From positions 1 to 64,000 of the forward strand of contig NZ_CP115784.1 in the NCBI RefSeq assembly GCF_027913215.1: 64,000 bases of DNA, read 5' to 3'. The notes under the pieces were generated by a model. The model ran no database searches. It saw only the letters and a program-made list of their open reading frames with translations, and was not told the origin of the DNA. The translations under genes were made by a program, and so were the position numbers. The DNA comes from Paracoccus aerodenitrificans (lineage in GTDB: Bacteria > Pseudomonadota > Alphaproteobacteria > Rhodobacterales > Rhodobacteraceae). Below, in pieces: positions 11,889 to 20,953 of this stretch; within the stretch, counting starts at the first letter, position 1; the number at the start of each line of letters is the position of its first letter.

Positions 11889-13367
11889 TCAGAGGAATGC
11901 GGTCTCGCTGAATGAGCGCAGCTTGCGCGAGTGGATACGCTCAAGCGGCATATCACGCAGCTTCTCCATCGCGCGGACTCCGATCAGCAGATGGTTGGCA
12001 ACTTGCGTCCGGTAGAAATCCGTCGCCATTCCGGGCAGTTTCAGCTCACCATGCAGGGGCTTGTCCGAGACGCAAAGCAGCGTGCCATACGGCACCCGGA
12101 AGCGGAATCCGTTCGCGGCTATGGTCGCGCTTTCCATATCAAGACCGATGGCCCGCGACAGCGACAGCCTGTGGATCGGGCCGGACTGGTCCCGCAACTC
12201 CCAGTTGCGGTTATCGATCGTAGCGACAGTGCCGGTGCGCATGATCCGCTTCAGCTCATACCCGTCCAGTCTTGTGACCTCGGCCACAGCTTCCTGCAAG
12301 GCGACCTGAACCTCGGCAAGCGCCGGGATCGGGACCCAGACGGGCAGGTCGTCATCCAGCACGTGATCCTCGCGCAGATAGGCGTGAGCCAGCACGAAAT
12401 CGCCGAGCGACTGGCTGTTGCGCAGCCCGGCGCAGTGACCGACCATCAGCCATGCATGGGGGCGCAGCACCGCGATATGATCGGTCGCGGTTTTGGCGTT
12501 TGACGGACCGACGCCGATATTGACCAGCGTTATTCCCTGATTGCCGTCTCGCTTCAGGTGATAGGCGGGCATTTGCGGCATCTTGGCAAGGGAAACGATC
12601 TTGCCATCCGCTGTGTCGATGATCTGGTTTCCAGGGGCGACGAACTCGGTATAGCCCGTGTCGGATTCGCCCAGAACCTTGCGGGCGAAGGCCTCGAATT
12701 CATCGACATAGAACTGGTAATTCGTGAACAGCACGAAATTCTGGAAATGCTTCGGGTCCGTGGCCGTATAATGCGCCAGCCTTGCAAGCGAATAATCGAC
12801 CCGCTGCGCGGTGAAGGGCGCCAGGTCCTGCGCACCATCCGGCTGGGGTTCAGCGGTGCCATTTACGATATCGTCATTGACGGTGTTCAGATCGGGCACA
12901 TCGAAGACGTCGCGCAAGCTGAAACTCAGTACGCCCTCTTGCGGGACGTTCAGATCGGTGCGGGTCGCAACCGCGAAATGCACCGGCATCGGGGTTTCAC
13001 TGTAGCCGACAGCGACCGGTGTTCCGTGGTTCCGCGTCAGCAGGCCGATCTGGTCTTCCAGATAATTCGCGAACAGTTCCGGCCTTGTAATCGTCGCGGC
13101 ATAGCTGCCGGGCGTGGTGACATGACCGAAGGACAGGCGTGAATCGATCTTGCTGTGGCTGGAGGTCGTCAGCCTGACCTCGGGATAGAAGGCGCGATAG
13201 CGTGCCTGAGGTTCTTCGCCGCCCAGAAGGGCCACGAAACGTTCGGTCAGAAATCCCGAGGCTTCGTTGTAAAGCTGGGTCAGCCGCGCCACGGCGGCTT
13301 TGGGGTCGGTAAAATACTCGCGCTCTGCCGGATCGGGGGTGACCGTAGAGAAAAAATCGTCATTCAT
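11889..13367 (-). CDS. amn: AMP nucleosidase
   Basis: AMP nucleosidase splits AMP into adenine and ribose 5-phosphate and helps set adenylate levels. The 492-residue product matches the family in length. It has an N-terminal regulatory part and a C-terminal phosphorylase-like catalytic part, with stretches such as NIGVGPSNAKTATDHIAVLRPHAW and GLDMESATIAANGFRFRVPYGTLLCVSDKP. The latter contains the conserved nucleoside-binding DMESA segment. Starts 111 bp from the divergent LLM oxidoreductase. No partner gene is adjacent. Confidence 0.92.
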   Translation of the reverse strand: MNDDFFSTVTPDPAEREYFTDPKAAVARLTQLYNEASGFLTERFVALLGGEEPQARYRAFYPEVRLTTSSHSKIDSRLSFGHVTTPGSYAATITRPELFANYLEDQIGLLTRNHGTPVAVGYSETPMPVHFAVATRTDLNVPQEGVLSFSLRDVFDVPDLNTVNDDIVNGTAEPQPDGAQDLAPFTAQRVDYSLARLAHYTATDPKHFQNFVLFTNYQFYVDEFEAFARKVLGESDTGYTEFVAPGNQIIDTADGKIVSLAKMPQMPAYHLKRDGNQGITLVNIGVGPSNAKTATDHIAVLRPHAWLMVGHCAGLRNSQSLGDFVLAHAYLREDHVLDDDLPVWVPIPALAEVQVALQEAVAEVTRLDGYELKRIMRTGTVATIDNRNWELRDQSGPIHRLSLSRAIGLDMESATIAANGFRFRVPYGTLLCVSDKPLHGELKLPGMATDFYRTQVANHLLIGVRAMEKLRDMPLERIHSRKLRSFSETAFL

Positions 13368-13477
13368 CAGATGCCTCGTCTTTCATCCAAGAGTGCCAGC
13401 GTGGCGCGACACTGGCAAGACAGGCTCTGAGTGCCTAAATCGCAGAGGGAAGAATTCTGGTCACGAAAGTCGGTATC

Positions 13478-14473
13478 ATGCGTTATTCAATTCTCGACCT
13501 TGCCCCGGTGCCAGAGGGGTTTTCGACCGCAGAGGCGATTGCCAACAGCGTTTCTCTGGCGCAGATGGCGGATGGGCTGAATTATCACCGCTATTGGCTG
13601 GCCGAGCATCACAATATGATCGGGATCGCCTCTGCGGCGACTTCGGTGCTGATCGGGCATATTGCCGGGCAAACATCCCGCATCCGCGTCGGGGCAGGGG
13701 GCATCATGCTGCCCAACCATTCGCCATTGTCCATCGCGGAACAGTTCGGCACGCTTGCCACGATTTATGGCGACCGCATAGATCTCGGGCTTGGTCGCGC
13801 TCCGGGCGGAGATGGTGCGGTGTTCCGCGCCCTGCGCAAAACCCCGGATATGGCCGAGAATTTCCCGCAGGACGTGGCAGAGCTTATGTCCTATCTGGAT
13901 GAGGGCCGTCCCGGAGCGCAGGTGATGGCCCATCCGGGGCAGGGCACGCATGTCCCGATCTGGATGCTGGGATCGTCGCTTTTCGGCGCACAATTGGCGG
14001 CGGTGGCGGGGCTGCCCTATGCTTTCGCGTCGCATTTCGCGCCGACGGCCCTGTCCGAGGCACTGCGCGTTTATCGTGAACGCTTCGAGCCCGCCGGTCG
14101 TGCCGAGGCTGAAAACGGGCCTCATTTCATGCTTGCCGTCAATGTCATCGCGGCTGAGACCGATGATGAGGCGCATTATCTGCATTCCAGCCAGAAGCTT
14201 GCCTTTGCCCGGCTTCGCAGCGGCAAACCGGGCAAGCTTCCCCAGCCTACCCGTGATCTGGCCGAAATCACCCCACCGCTGGAACGCATGGTCGGACAGG
14301 CTCTCAGCGTCAGTGCGGTTGGAGGTCCGGCGACGGTGCGGCAGCAGCTTTCCGATCTGATCGCGCAGTACCGCCCGGATGAGTTGATCCTGACCGGGCA
14401 GATCCACGATCCCGAGGCGCGGCGGAACTCTTACCGGCTCGCCGCCGAAATTCTGGATGAGATGAGCGCATGA
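13478..14473 (+). CDS. LLM-class (luciferase-like) flavin oxidoreductase
   Basis: The 331-residue product shows the luciferase-like TIM-barrel hallmarks: WLAEHHN near 44, [31 protein letters not shown], and [12 protein letters not shown]. This is the MsnO8-type subgroup of FMN or F420-using monooxygenases; the substrate is unknown. The ATG sits after AAAGTCGGTATC, without a strong ribosome-binding site. It is followed 67 bp later by an epimerase-like gene in the same direction. Confidence 0.88.
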   Translation: MRYSILDLAPVPEGFSTAEAIANSVSLAQMADGLNYHRYWLAEHHNMIGIASAATSVLIGHIAGQTSRIRVGAGGIMLPNHSPLSIAEQFGTLATIYGDRIDLGLGRAPGGDGAVFRALRKTPDMAENFPQDVAELMSYLDEGRPGAQVMAHPGQGTHVPIWMLGSSLFGAQLAAVAGLPYAFASHFAPTALSEALRVYRERFEPAGRAEAENGPHFMLAVNVIAAETDDEAHYLHSSQKLAFARLRSGKPGKLPQPTRDLAEITPPLERMVGQALSVSAVGGPATVRQQLSDLIAQYRPDELILTGQIHDPEARRNSYRLAAEILDEMSA

Positions 14474-14540
14474 GCACGGCGGCTGCCTGTGCGGCCTGCA
14501 ACATCAAGGGCCGCAGTGTCGGTCGTTTCGGGGTCTCGTG

Positions 14541-15482
14541 ATGCATATGCTGATCTTCGGTCACGGCTATTCCGCCGCCGCGCTGACGCCGAGGCTGATT
14601 CAGGCGGGCTGGACGGTCAGCGGCACGACCCGGAACGATGCGGATCGCGTTGCGGCAAGCGGTGCGCGGCCCCTGATCTGGCGCGGAGATGAAGCCCGGC
14701 TGACGGAGGAAATCGGCCATGCGGATGCTATTCTGATCAGCATCGCCCCGGAGGTCATGCGCGGCGATCCTGACCGCAGAAATGGGCCTGATAAAGCCGA
14801 AACCGGCATTGATCCCGTGCTTCAGCAGTTTCGCGCAGAGCTTCGCCGCGCAAAGCCGGGATGGGTCGGTTATCTTTCCTCGACCAATATCTATGGCGAT
14901 CATGGCGGGGACTGGGTGGATGAGGACACGCCGCCACGCCCCGCGACCGCTCGCGGCAAGGCAAGGCTGGATGCAGAGCAGGCGTGGTCTGATCTTGCGC
15001 ATGAGGCAGGCTGGCCGCTGACCATCTTCAGGCTGGCAGGGATTTATGGCCCGGACCGGGGGCCTCTGGCGAAGCTGCGGAGTGGCACTGCGCGGCGGAT
15101 CATCAAGCCGGGTCAGGTGTTTTCGCGGATTCATGTCGATGATATCGCGGGTGTGCTGGTGGCCTCTATAGATGGGGCGTTCCCGGCTGAGGCAGCAAAT
15201 CACCCTCTGCCTGTCCGCGTTTTCAACCTGTGTGACGACGACCCGGCCCCTCCGGATCGAAGCATCGAGATCGCGGCGGAAATGGCTGGCCTGCCGGTCC
15301 CGCCCGCCGAAACCATCGATGAGGCAGAGATGACCCCGATGGCCCGCAGTTTCTATGCCGATTCCAAGCGTGTTCGGAACGACCGGATGAAGTCTGTTCT
15401 TGGCTATGATCTGCTCTATCCCGATCTTGAGGCGGGTTTGCGGGCGATCCTTGCCTCGGAGAAATCCGGCGATTTGGGCTAA
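14541..15482 (+). CDS. NAD(P)-dependent epimerase/dehydratase-like protein (SDR fold)
   Basis: The 313-residue product starts with a Rossmann beta-strand and glycine turn (HMLIFGHGYSAAAL), has SSTNIYGDHGGDWVDE where extended SDRs carry the catalytic Ser/Tyr region, and RLAGIYGPDRGPL further on. It resembles the YeeZ-like group in which the classic YxxxK pair is not kept, so catalysis is doubtful. ATGs at 14541 and 14547 and a GTG at 14538 are all possible starts. It may share a transcript with the LLM oxidoreductase upstream. Confidence 0.82.
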   Translation: MHMLIFGHGYSAAALTPRLIQAGWTVSGTTRNDADRVAASGARPLIWRGDEARLTEEIGHADAILISIAPEVMRGDPDRRNGPDKAETGIDPVLQQFRAELRRAKPGWVGYLSSTNIYGDHGGDWVDEDTPPRPATARGKARLDAEQAWSDLAHEAGWPLTIFRLAGIYGPDRGPLAKLRSGTARRIIKPGQVFSRIHVDDIAGVLVASIDGAFPAEAANHPLPVRVFNLCDDDPAPPDRSIEIAAEMAGLPVPPAETIDEAEMTPMARSFYADSKRVRNDRMKSVLGYDLLYPDLEAGLRAILASEKSGDLG

Positions 15483-15555
15483 GTATTTTCGCGGCCACGT
15501 GACCAGCTTCGCGTATTTGCGATGCGGCCTTGTGAAATGCCTGTCCCGGCTTGAA

Positions 15556-15649
15556 TGGCGGAAGAGGCGGGAGTCGAACCCACCGGAGACGCCGTGCGCC
15601 CCCCGCCGGATTTGAAGTCCGGGCACCCCACCGGGGATGTTTCTCTTCC
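15556..15649 (-). tRNA. selC: tRNA-Sec (anticodon UCA)
   Basis: On the minus strand the sequence folds as a selenocysteine tRNA. The acceptor GGAAGAG pairs with CTCTTCC, followed by encoded GCCA. The anticodon stem CCGGA/TCCGG closes the loop CTTCAAA with anticodon TCA at 15613-15615. There is a long variable arm, and a T-loop TTCGACT. The total of 94 nt and the sequence start resemble other bacterial tRNA-Sec genes. It reads UGA as selenocysteine with SelA, SelB and SelD, none of which lie in this window. A promoter places transcription start at the first tRNA base. Confidence 0.93.
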
Positions 15650-15894
15650 CCTGACCGGATTAGAGTTCCTTGCGCAAACCGTCAACGACATGTGCCTTGG
15701 TGAAGGGAGTGGGTGCCGCAGAAGCTGTGGAACCTGAAGAAAAACGGATAAGAAAATCCGTCGTCTGGATCTTAACCCAGGAACAGATTGTCAAAATATG
15801 CCTATGAAAGCTTCAGGCTGCCTGCCCCGCCTGAAGGCTTGGCAAAGCCAGTGGCTGGCGGTTTCATGATCGGAAAATCAAAAGAGGAACGATC
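15650..15894. other. Intergenic stretch before the ureidoglycine gene
   Basis: Apart from the tRNA-Sec promoter, this stretch holds an imperfect hairpin at 15807-15840 (CTTCAGGC at 15811-15818 with GCCTGAAG at 15829-15836) and the ribosome-binding site AGAGGAACG before the next gene. No ORF with coding character was seen. Confidence 0.5.
15657..15685 (-). promoter_or_regulatory. Promoter of the tRNA-Sec gene
   Basis: On the minus strand TTGACG (-35, 15685-15680), a 17-bp spacer and TAATCC (-10, 15662-15657) are followed by 7 bases and then G1 of the tRNA. Transcription should start at or next to the mature 5' end. E. coli selC is known to start at tRNA base 1 without 5' processing, so this is the same arrangement by inference. 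Confidence 0.7.
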
Positions 15895-16719
15895 ATGGCC
15901 GACCGCAGCTACTATTCACCGAAAGGCGGGCTGCCGCCGCAAACGCAGCTTCTGACCGACAGGGCCATGTTCACCGATGCCTATGCGGTGATCCCTCGCG
16001 GTACGTTCAGCGACATTGTGACCTCATTCCTGCCATTCTGGGACAAGGCGCGGTTCTGGGTCATTGCCCGTCCGCTTTCCGGCTTCGCGGAAACATTCTC
16101 GCAATATATCGGGGAACTGCTTCCCGGCGGTGGCAGCGACCGGCCAGAGACCAGTCCCGAAGCCGAGGCGGTGATTTTCGTGGTCGAAGGCGGGCTGACG
16201 CTGACTCTGGCGGGCAAGCAGCACCTGATGGAGCCGGGCGGCTATGCCTATATTCCGCCGGGCACCGGCTGGTCTCTGCGCAATGAAGGCGACAGCGCCG
16301 CGCGGTTTCACTGGATCCGGAAAGCCTATCAGGCGGTTGACGGTCTGGATGCACCAGACGCTTTCGTGACGAATGAGCGCGATATCGCTCCGACGGAAAT
16401 GCCGGATTGCGGCGGTGTCTGGGCGACGACACGCTTTGTCGATCCCGCCGATCTGCGTCACGATATGCATGTGACCATCGTGACCTTCCAGCCCGGCGGC
16501 GTCATTCCCTTCGCGGAAACCCATGTGATGGAGCATGGTCTCTATGTGCTGGAGGGCAAGGCTGTCTACCGGCTCAATCAGGACTGGGTCGAGGTGGAAG
16601 CCGGAGATTTCATGTGGTTACGCGCTTTCTGCCCACAGGCCTGCTATGCGGGTGGACCCGGGCCGTTCCGCTATCTTCTGTACAAGGATGTGAATCGGCA
16701 CATGAACCTGCCGCGCTGA
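15895..16719 (+). CDS. allE: (S)-ureidoglycine aminohydrolase (bicupin)
   Basis: This enzyme converts (S)-ureidoglycine to ureidoglycolate with release of ammonia in allantoin catabolism. The 274-residue product has the family length and two cupin domains: the first around EAVIFVVEGGLTLTLAGKQHLMEPGGYAYIPPGTGW, the second around FAETHVMEHGLYVLEGKAVYRLNQDW, whose E/H/H set would bind the catalytic metal. The start MADRSYY follows AGAGGAACGATC. An NCS2 permease, malate synthase G and a LysR regulator follow in the same direction, which suggests purine/ureide use ending in glyoxylate. Other allantoin genes are not in the window. Confidence 0.88.
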   Translation: MADRSYYSPKGGLPPQTQLLTDRAMFTDAYAVIPRGTFSDIVTSFLPFWDKARFWVIARPLSGFAETFSQYIGELLPGGGSDRPETSPEAEAVIFVVEGGLTLTLAGKQHLMEPGGYAYIPPGTGWSLRNEGDSAARFHWIRKAYQAVDGLDAPDAFVTNERDIAPTEMPDCGGVWATTRFVDPADLRHDMHVTIVTFQPGGVIPFAETHVMEHGLYVLEGKAVYRLNQDWVEVEAGDFMWLRAFCPQACYAGGPGPFRYLLYKDVNRHMNLPR

Positions 16720-16735
16720 ACGATTGATGGAAAAA

Positions 16736-16774
16736 TTGCGTCAATCGCGAAACAGTTTTGCGGCAATCGCGAAA
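16736..16774. repeat. Tandem 17-bp direct repeat, 22-bp period
   Basis: TTGCGTCAATCGCGAAA (16736-16752) recurs as TTGCGGCAATCGCGAAA (16758-16774) with one mismatch and a 22-bp start-to-start distance, about two DNA helical turns. In addition CGATTGA at 16721-16727 is the reverse complement of TCAATCG at 16741-16747. The arrangement looks like an operator for a dimeric or tandem-binding regulator of the downstream permease; the LysR protein at 21034 is one candidate. This is inference. Confidence 0.5.
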
Positions 16775-16917
16775 ATCATCCGGAGCAGGATTTCAGGTAC
16801 TGCGCTGATAAAAATAGATTTTTTATCTTGTGACGGCTTGGGAAGCCTGCCCGGAAAAAGATCGGCTGCCACGACAGGCCGGTTAGAATGACAGCCGAGG
16901 AGCCAAGAGGGGGAGCA

Positions 16918-16998
16918 ATGAAAAATATTCGCCAGATCAAACCGATGCACCTGTGCAGTGCAGGCGGAGCATTCCTGCAGGTCCGGCCATCGTCCTGA
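16918..16998 (+). CDS. Putative 26-residue leader peptide upstream of the NCS2 permease
   Basis: The short ORF has a strong purine-rich ribosome-binding site (AGAGGGGGAGCA directly before ATG at 16918), and its TGA stop (16996-16998) falls at the loop of a terminator-like hairpin. It begins MKNIRQIKPMHLCSAGG and is not recognised. No single amino acid is strongly enriched, so if it is a sensor the signal is unclear. Real translation is inferred from the ribosome-binding site and position only. Confidence 0.4.
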   Translation: MKNIRQIKPMHLCSAGGAFLQVRPSS

Positions 16999-17023
16999 TG
17001 GCCTTCCTGGCGGCAGGATTTTT
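16973..17023 (+). promoter_or_regulatory. Attenuator-like terminator hairpin before the NCS2 permease
   Basis: The core stem GGCCATC (16985-16991)/GATGGCC (16997-17003) lies inside an outer stem TCCTGC (16973-16978)/GCAGGA (17013-17018) and is followed at once by TTTTT (17019-17023). An alternative hairpin TGCAGG (16959-16964)/CCTGCA (16974-16979) competes for the outer 5' arm. The leader ORF stop lies at the loop. The permease starts 90 bases further on. This layout is typical of transcription attenuation, but the signal is unknown and no known riboswitch consensus was recognised. Confidence 0.5.
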
Positions 17024-17112
17024 CATTTATTCTGCTGGCGACAAAAACACGCACCGGCCGAGATGTTTTTCGGCCTGAGAAGCAACCGAATTTCAGAACA
17101 GGGAGCCAAGAT

Positions 17113-18597
17113 ATGGCCTCAGATATGACGGCAAATACCGTTGACGAGATACTGCCCCCAGCAAAGTTATTCACGCTGGGTTTGCAACATGTACTGGTGA
17201 TGTATGCCGGCGCAATCGCCGTGCCGCTTATCGTTGGCCGTGCACTTGGACTTGAACCCGAACAGGTGGCGTTTCTGATTTCCGCCGACCTGTTCGTCTG
17301 CGGCGTGATCACGATCGTGCAATCCTATGGGATGACGCCGTTTTTCGGGGTCAAGCTGCCGGTGATGATGGGTGTGACATTCGCCTCGGTCGGGCCGATG
17401 GTGTCGATTGCACTGGCCAATCCGGGGACAGAGGGCGCACGGATGCTGTTCGGCTCCATCATGGCCGCCGGGGTGATTTCGATGCTGATCGCGCCCGCCA
17501 TGTCGCGGCTGATCCGCTTTTTCCCGCCGGTGGTGACCGGCTCGATCATTCTGGTGATCGGGGTCAGCCTGATGCGGATCGGGATCAACTGGATCTTCGG
17601 CGTGCCGGTCGGCCCGACCGCGCCCTATCTGGTCAGCCCCGAGGCAGCCAGCTGGGTCGAGGCAGCAAGTGCGCTTCCCGGCGCTCCGGCCCTGCCAGAG
17701 GGCTTCGCCGTTGCGCCAAGCGTCGCCAACCCCGCATATGCGCCGTTCCAGAACATGATCATCGCCGCAATCGTGCTGGTCACGATCATTCTGGTGATGA
17801 AATATTCCAAGGGCTTCCTGGCGAATATCTCGGTTCTTGTCGGCATCGTTGTCGGCGCTGCCGTCGCTGCCTCGCTTGGTCTGATGCATTTCGACCGCGT
17901 CGATACGGCTGGCTGGTTCGCGCTGATCACGCCGCTGCATTTCGGGATGCCGATCTTCGATCCGATCATGATCCTCACGATGACGCTGGTCATGATCGTG
18001 GTGATGATCGAATCACTCGGCATGTTCCTTGCGCTCGGAGAGATGTGCGGACGCCGTCCGACGCCGCAGCAAATGGCGGCAGGTCTCAGGACTGACGGGC
18101 TGGGGACCTTTGTCGGCGGTCTGTTCAATACCTTCCCCTACACCTCGTTCAGCCAGAATGTGGGCCTTGTCGGCGTGACCGGCGTACGCTCGCGTTTCGT
18201 CTGCGTCATGGGTGGGGTCATCATGATCGTGCTGGGTCTGGTGCCGAAAATGGGCGCTCTGGTCGAGGCTTTGCCGACCGTGGTTCTTGGCGGTGCCGGT
18301 CTGGTCATGTTCGGGATGGTCGCCTCGACCGGTATCCGCATCCTGACCGCGGTGGATTTCAAGGACAGACGTTCGAATGCGCTGATCGTCGCCATCTCTT
18401 TGGGGATGGGAATGATCCCGCTGGTTGCACCTGAATTCAAGATGCACTTCCCTCACGCTATCCACCCGCTGATCGACTCCGGTATTCTGCTGGCGTCGCT
18501 GACGGCTCTGGCGCTGAATATCATCTTCAACGGTGCAGAACCTCTTTCGGATGACGAACTGCGTGAGACCGCACTTCAGTCCGATGGCGGTCACTGA
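17113..18597 (+). CDS. NCS2-family nucleobase:cation symporter (xanthine/urate/uracil permease)
   Basis: The 494-residue product is a polytopic membrane protein with about 12-14 segments and the nucleobase-ascorbate transporter signature QNVGLVGVTG near residue 350, where the final G is more usual in purine transporters than in UraA. The gene follows ureidoglycine aminohydrolase and precedes malate synthase G, so uptake of xanthine, urate or a related purine is likely, but this is inference. AGGGAGCCAAGAT precedes the ATG. A leader ORF, an attenuator-like hairpin and a repeated operator-like motif lie upstream. Confidence 0.88.
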   Translation: MASDMTANTVDEILPPAKLFTLGLQHVLVMYAGAIAVPLIVGRALGLEPEQVAFLISADLFVCGVITIVQSYGMTPFFGVKLPVMMGVTFASVGPMVSIALANPGTEGARMLFGSIMAAGVISMLIAPAMSRLIRFFPPVVTGSIILVIGVSLMRIGINWIFGVPVGPTAPYLVSPEAASWVEAASALPGAPALPEGFAVAPSVANPAYAPFQNMIIAAIVLVTIILVMKYSKGFLANISVLVGIVVGAAVAASLGLMHFDRVDTAGWFALITPLHFGMPIFDPIMILTMTLVMIVVMIESLGMFLALGEMCGRRPTPQQMAAGLRTDGLGTFVGGLFNTFPYTSFSQNVGLVGVTGVRSRFVCVMGGVIMIVLGLVPKMGALVEALPTVVLGGAGLVMFGMVASTGIRILTAVDFKDRRSNALIVAISLGMGMIPLVAPEFKMHFPHAIHPLIDSGILLASLTALALNIIFNGAEPLSDDELRETALQSDGGH

Positions 18598-18609
18598 GCA
18601 AAAATAATG

Positions 18610-18641
18610 TTGACGCGGCGCGTCTCTGCGCCGCGTCAACG
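18610..18641. terminator. Long perfect hairpin after the NCS2 permease
   Basis: A perfect 13-bp stem (18610-18622 with 18629-18641) with a 6-nt loop starts 12 bases after the permease stop. The T-rich tail is on the minus-strand side, so on the plus strand it may act as an mRNA-stabilising or partial terminator. Confidence 0.6.
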
Positions 18642-18680
18642 TCAGGCAGGGCTTGCCGATTCCTTCAGTTCCTGCCACTT

Positions 18681-18753
18681 GATCTGTTGCAAGGCGCGGT
18701 TCGCAGAAAATGCGGGCCGCGCCGCAGATCAAGAGCGCGGGTCGTTTGCCCGC
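18681..18753 (+). promoter_or_regulatory. Structured 5' leader of malate synthase G
   Basis: A long interrupted hairpin, GATCTG (18681-18686)/CAGATC (18725-18730) and GGCGCGG (18693-18699)/CCGCGCC (18717-18723), with an inner CGCA/TGCG pair, is followed by a second hairpin GCGGG (18737-18741)/CCCGC (18749-18753) just before the ribosome-binding site. It lacks the conserved bases of the glycine riboswitch known upstream of glcB in some marine alphaproteobacteria. A regulatory role is inference. Confidence 0.4.
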
Positions 18754-18777
18754 AGACGTAAAGTGAGGATAGCCGTT

Positions 18778-20934
18778 ATGGGACATGTGCAGAAATCCGG
18801 CCTTCAGGTTGCTGAGAAACTTGCCGAGTTCACCGAGAGCTTACTTTTGCCGGGTACGGGCATTTCAGCAGACGATTACTGGGCCGGACTTGCTGATCTT
18901 GTCGCCCGTTTCGGATCGCGCAATGCAGATGCACTGAAAAAACGCGAGGATCTGCAAGAGGCGCTTGATCGCTGGCATATCGCGCATCGCAGTTCCGAAC
19001 ATGATGCGGCTGAGTATCGCGCATTTCTGGATCAGATCGGCTATCTGGTCGCCGAGGGTCCCGATTTCGTGATCGAGACCGCGAATGTAGACCCCGAAAT
19101 TGCCAGCGTTTCGGGCCCTCAGCTTGTGGTTCCGGTGATGAATGCGAGGTTTGCGCTGAACGCGGCGAATGCGCGTTGGGGCAGCCTGTATGATGCGCTG
19201 TATGGATCCGATGCTCTTGGCAGCCTGCCCGAAGGCAAGGGCTATGACCCTGAGCGCGGCGCAAAAGTGATCGCCTGGGGCAAGGATTTTCTGGATCAGG
19301 CGGTTCCGCTTGACGGGATCGGCCATGCCGATGCCACGGCCTATGTGATCCGCGATGGCGCTTTGATCGCTGAGGCGGATGGTACGCAGGCCGGTCTGTC
19401 CAACCCGAACGCGTTTGCGGGCTATATCGGCGACGCGGCCAATCCGAAGGGGATCGTGCTGGTCCATAACGGCCTGCATATCATCATCAATATCGACCGT
19501 GATCACGCGATCGGCAAATCCGACAAGGCCGGCGTGTCCGATCTGCGTTTGGAATCTGCCCTTTCCGCAATCATGGATTGCGAGGATTCCGTCGCGGCGG
19601 TCGATGCCAATGACAAGGTTCTGGCCTATGGTAACTGGCTTGGCCTGATGAAGGGCACGCTTGAGGAGAGCTTTGAAAAAGGCGGCAAGCCGATGACCCG
19701 CCGTCTGGCCGGGGATATTGCCTATACGACGCCGGACGGTCAGCCTGCCTCGCTGAAAGGCCGGGCGCTGATGTTCGTGCGCAATGTCGGCCATCTGATG
19801 ACCAACCCGGCCATTCTGACCGAGAACGGCTCGGAAATCCCGGAAGGGATCATGGATGCGCTGTATACCGTCACGGCGGCCCTGCATGATCTGAACGGCA
19901 AGCAGATGAACTCTGCGCATTCGGTCTATGTGGTGAAGCCGAAAATGCACGGCCCCGATGAGGTCGCTCTGGCGGATGAAATCTTCGGCGCGGTCGAGGA
20001 TATTCTCGGCCTGCCGCGCTATACGGTGAAGCTGGGTATCATGGATGAAGAGCGTCGTACCTCGGCCAATCTCAAGGAATGCATCCGTGCCGCGCGGCAT
20101 CGGGTTGCCTTCGTGAATACCGGCTTCCTCGACCGCACGGGGGACGAAATTCACACCTCGATGGAAGCGGGCGTCATGAAGCGCAAGGCTCAGATGAAGG
20201 ATGAGCCCTGGCTGTCCGCCTATGAGGACCGCAATGTCGATATCGCGCTCGCCTGCGGTTTTCAGAGCAAAGGCCAGATCGGCAAGGGGATGTGGGCCAT
20301 GCCCGACCGGATGGAGGCGATGCTGGAAGCCAAGATCGGCCATCCGAAATCCGGCGCGAATTGCGCGTGGGTCCCGTCGCCGACCGCGGCCACGCTGCAT
20401 GCGACGCATTACCATCAGGTCAATGTTCGTGAACGTCAGGACGAGATCCTGAAACAGATCCCGCGCAGTTCGCTGGATAAGCTGCTGGAAATTCCGCTTG
20501 CCCCGTCGAATTTCTATTCCGAGGAAGATATCGACGCTGAGATCCTGAACAATGCGCAGGGTATTCTCGGCTATGTCGTGCGGTGGGTCGATCAGGGTGT
20601 CGGCTGCTCGAAAGTGCCGGATATCAACGATGTCGGCCAGATGGAGGACCGCGCGACCTGCCGGATCAGCTCTCAGATGCTGGCGAACTGGCTGCATCAT
20701 GGCGTGGTGAGCGAAGAACGCGTGATGGAGGCGATGAAGAATGCCGCTGCCATCGTGGACCGCCAGAATCAGGGTGATCCGGATTATCTGCCGATGGGTG
20801 ACGGTTCGGATTCGCTGGCGTTTCAGGCGGCATGCGATCTTGTTTTCAAGGGGCGAGAGCAGCCCTCGGGCTATACCGAGCCGCTGCTTCACGAATATCG
20901 CCTGAAATTCAAGGACAAGCACAACGTCGCCTGA
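18778..20934 (+). CDS. glcB: Malate synthase G
   Basis: Malate synthase condenses glyoxylate with acetyl-CoA to give malate. The 718-residue product matches the long monomeric G isoform rather than the shorter A form. Recognisable stretches are [59 protein letters not shown] and [17 protein letters not shown]. The ATG at 18778 is preceded by AGTGAGGATAGCCGTT and starts the family similarity. Placed after ureidoglycine aminohydrolase and a nucleobase permease, it would use the glyoxylate released from ureides; it may equally serve glycolate or C2 metabolism. Confidence 0.95.
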   Translation: MGHVQKSGLQVAEKLAEFTESLLLPGTGISADDYWAGLADLVARFGSRNADALKKREDLQEALDRWHIAHRSSEHDAAEYRAFLDQIGYLVAEGPDFVIETANVDPEIASVSGPQLVVPVMNARFALNAANARWGSLYDALYGSDALGSLPEGKGYDPERGAKVIAWGKDFLDQAVPLDGIGHADATAYVIRDGALIAEADGTQAGLSNPNAFAGYIGDAANPKGIVLVHNGLHIIINIDRDHAIGKSDKAGVSDLRLESALSAIMDCEDSVAAVDANDKVLAYGNWLGLMKGTLEESFEKGGKPMTRRLAGDIAYTTPDGQPASLKGRALMFVRNVGHLMTNPAILTENGSEIPEGIMDALYTVTAALHDLNGKQMNSAHSVYVVKPKMHGPDEVALADEIFGAVEDILGLPRYTVKLGIMDEERRTSANLKECIRAARHRVAFVNTGFLDRTGDEIHTSMEAGVMKRKAQMKDEPWLSAYEDRNVDIALACGFQSKGQIGKGMWAMPDRMEAMLEAKIGHPKSGANCAWVPSPTAATLHATHYHQVNVRERQDEILKQIPRSSLDKLLEIPLAPSNFYSEEDIDAEILNNAQGILGYVVRWVDQGVGCSKVPDINDVGQMEDRATCRISSQMLANWLHHGVVSEERVMEAMKNAAAIVDRQNQGDPDYLPMGDGSDSLAFQAACDLVFKGREQPSGYTEPLLHEYRLKFKDKHNVA

Positions 20935-20953
20935 GCGTCGGAACCGCAACAGG

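Noticed and set aside
18642..18777. Glycine riboswitch upstream of glcB
   Set aside because: The conserved aptamer core bases are missing, although the leader is structured.
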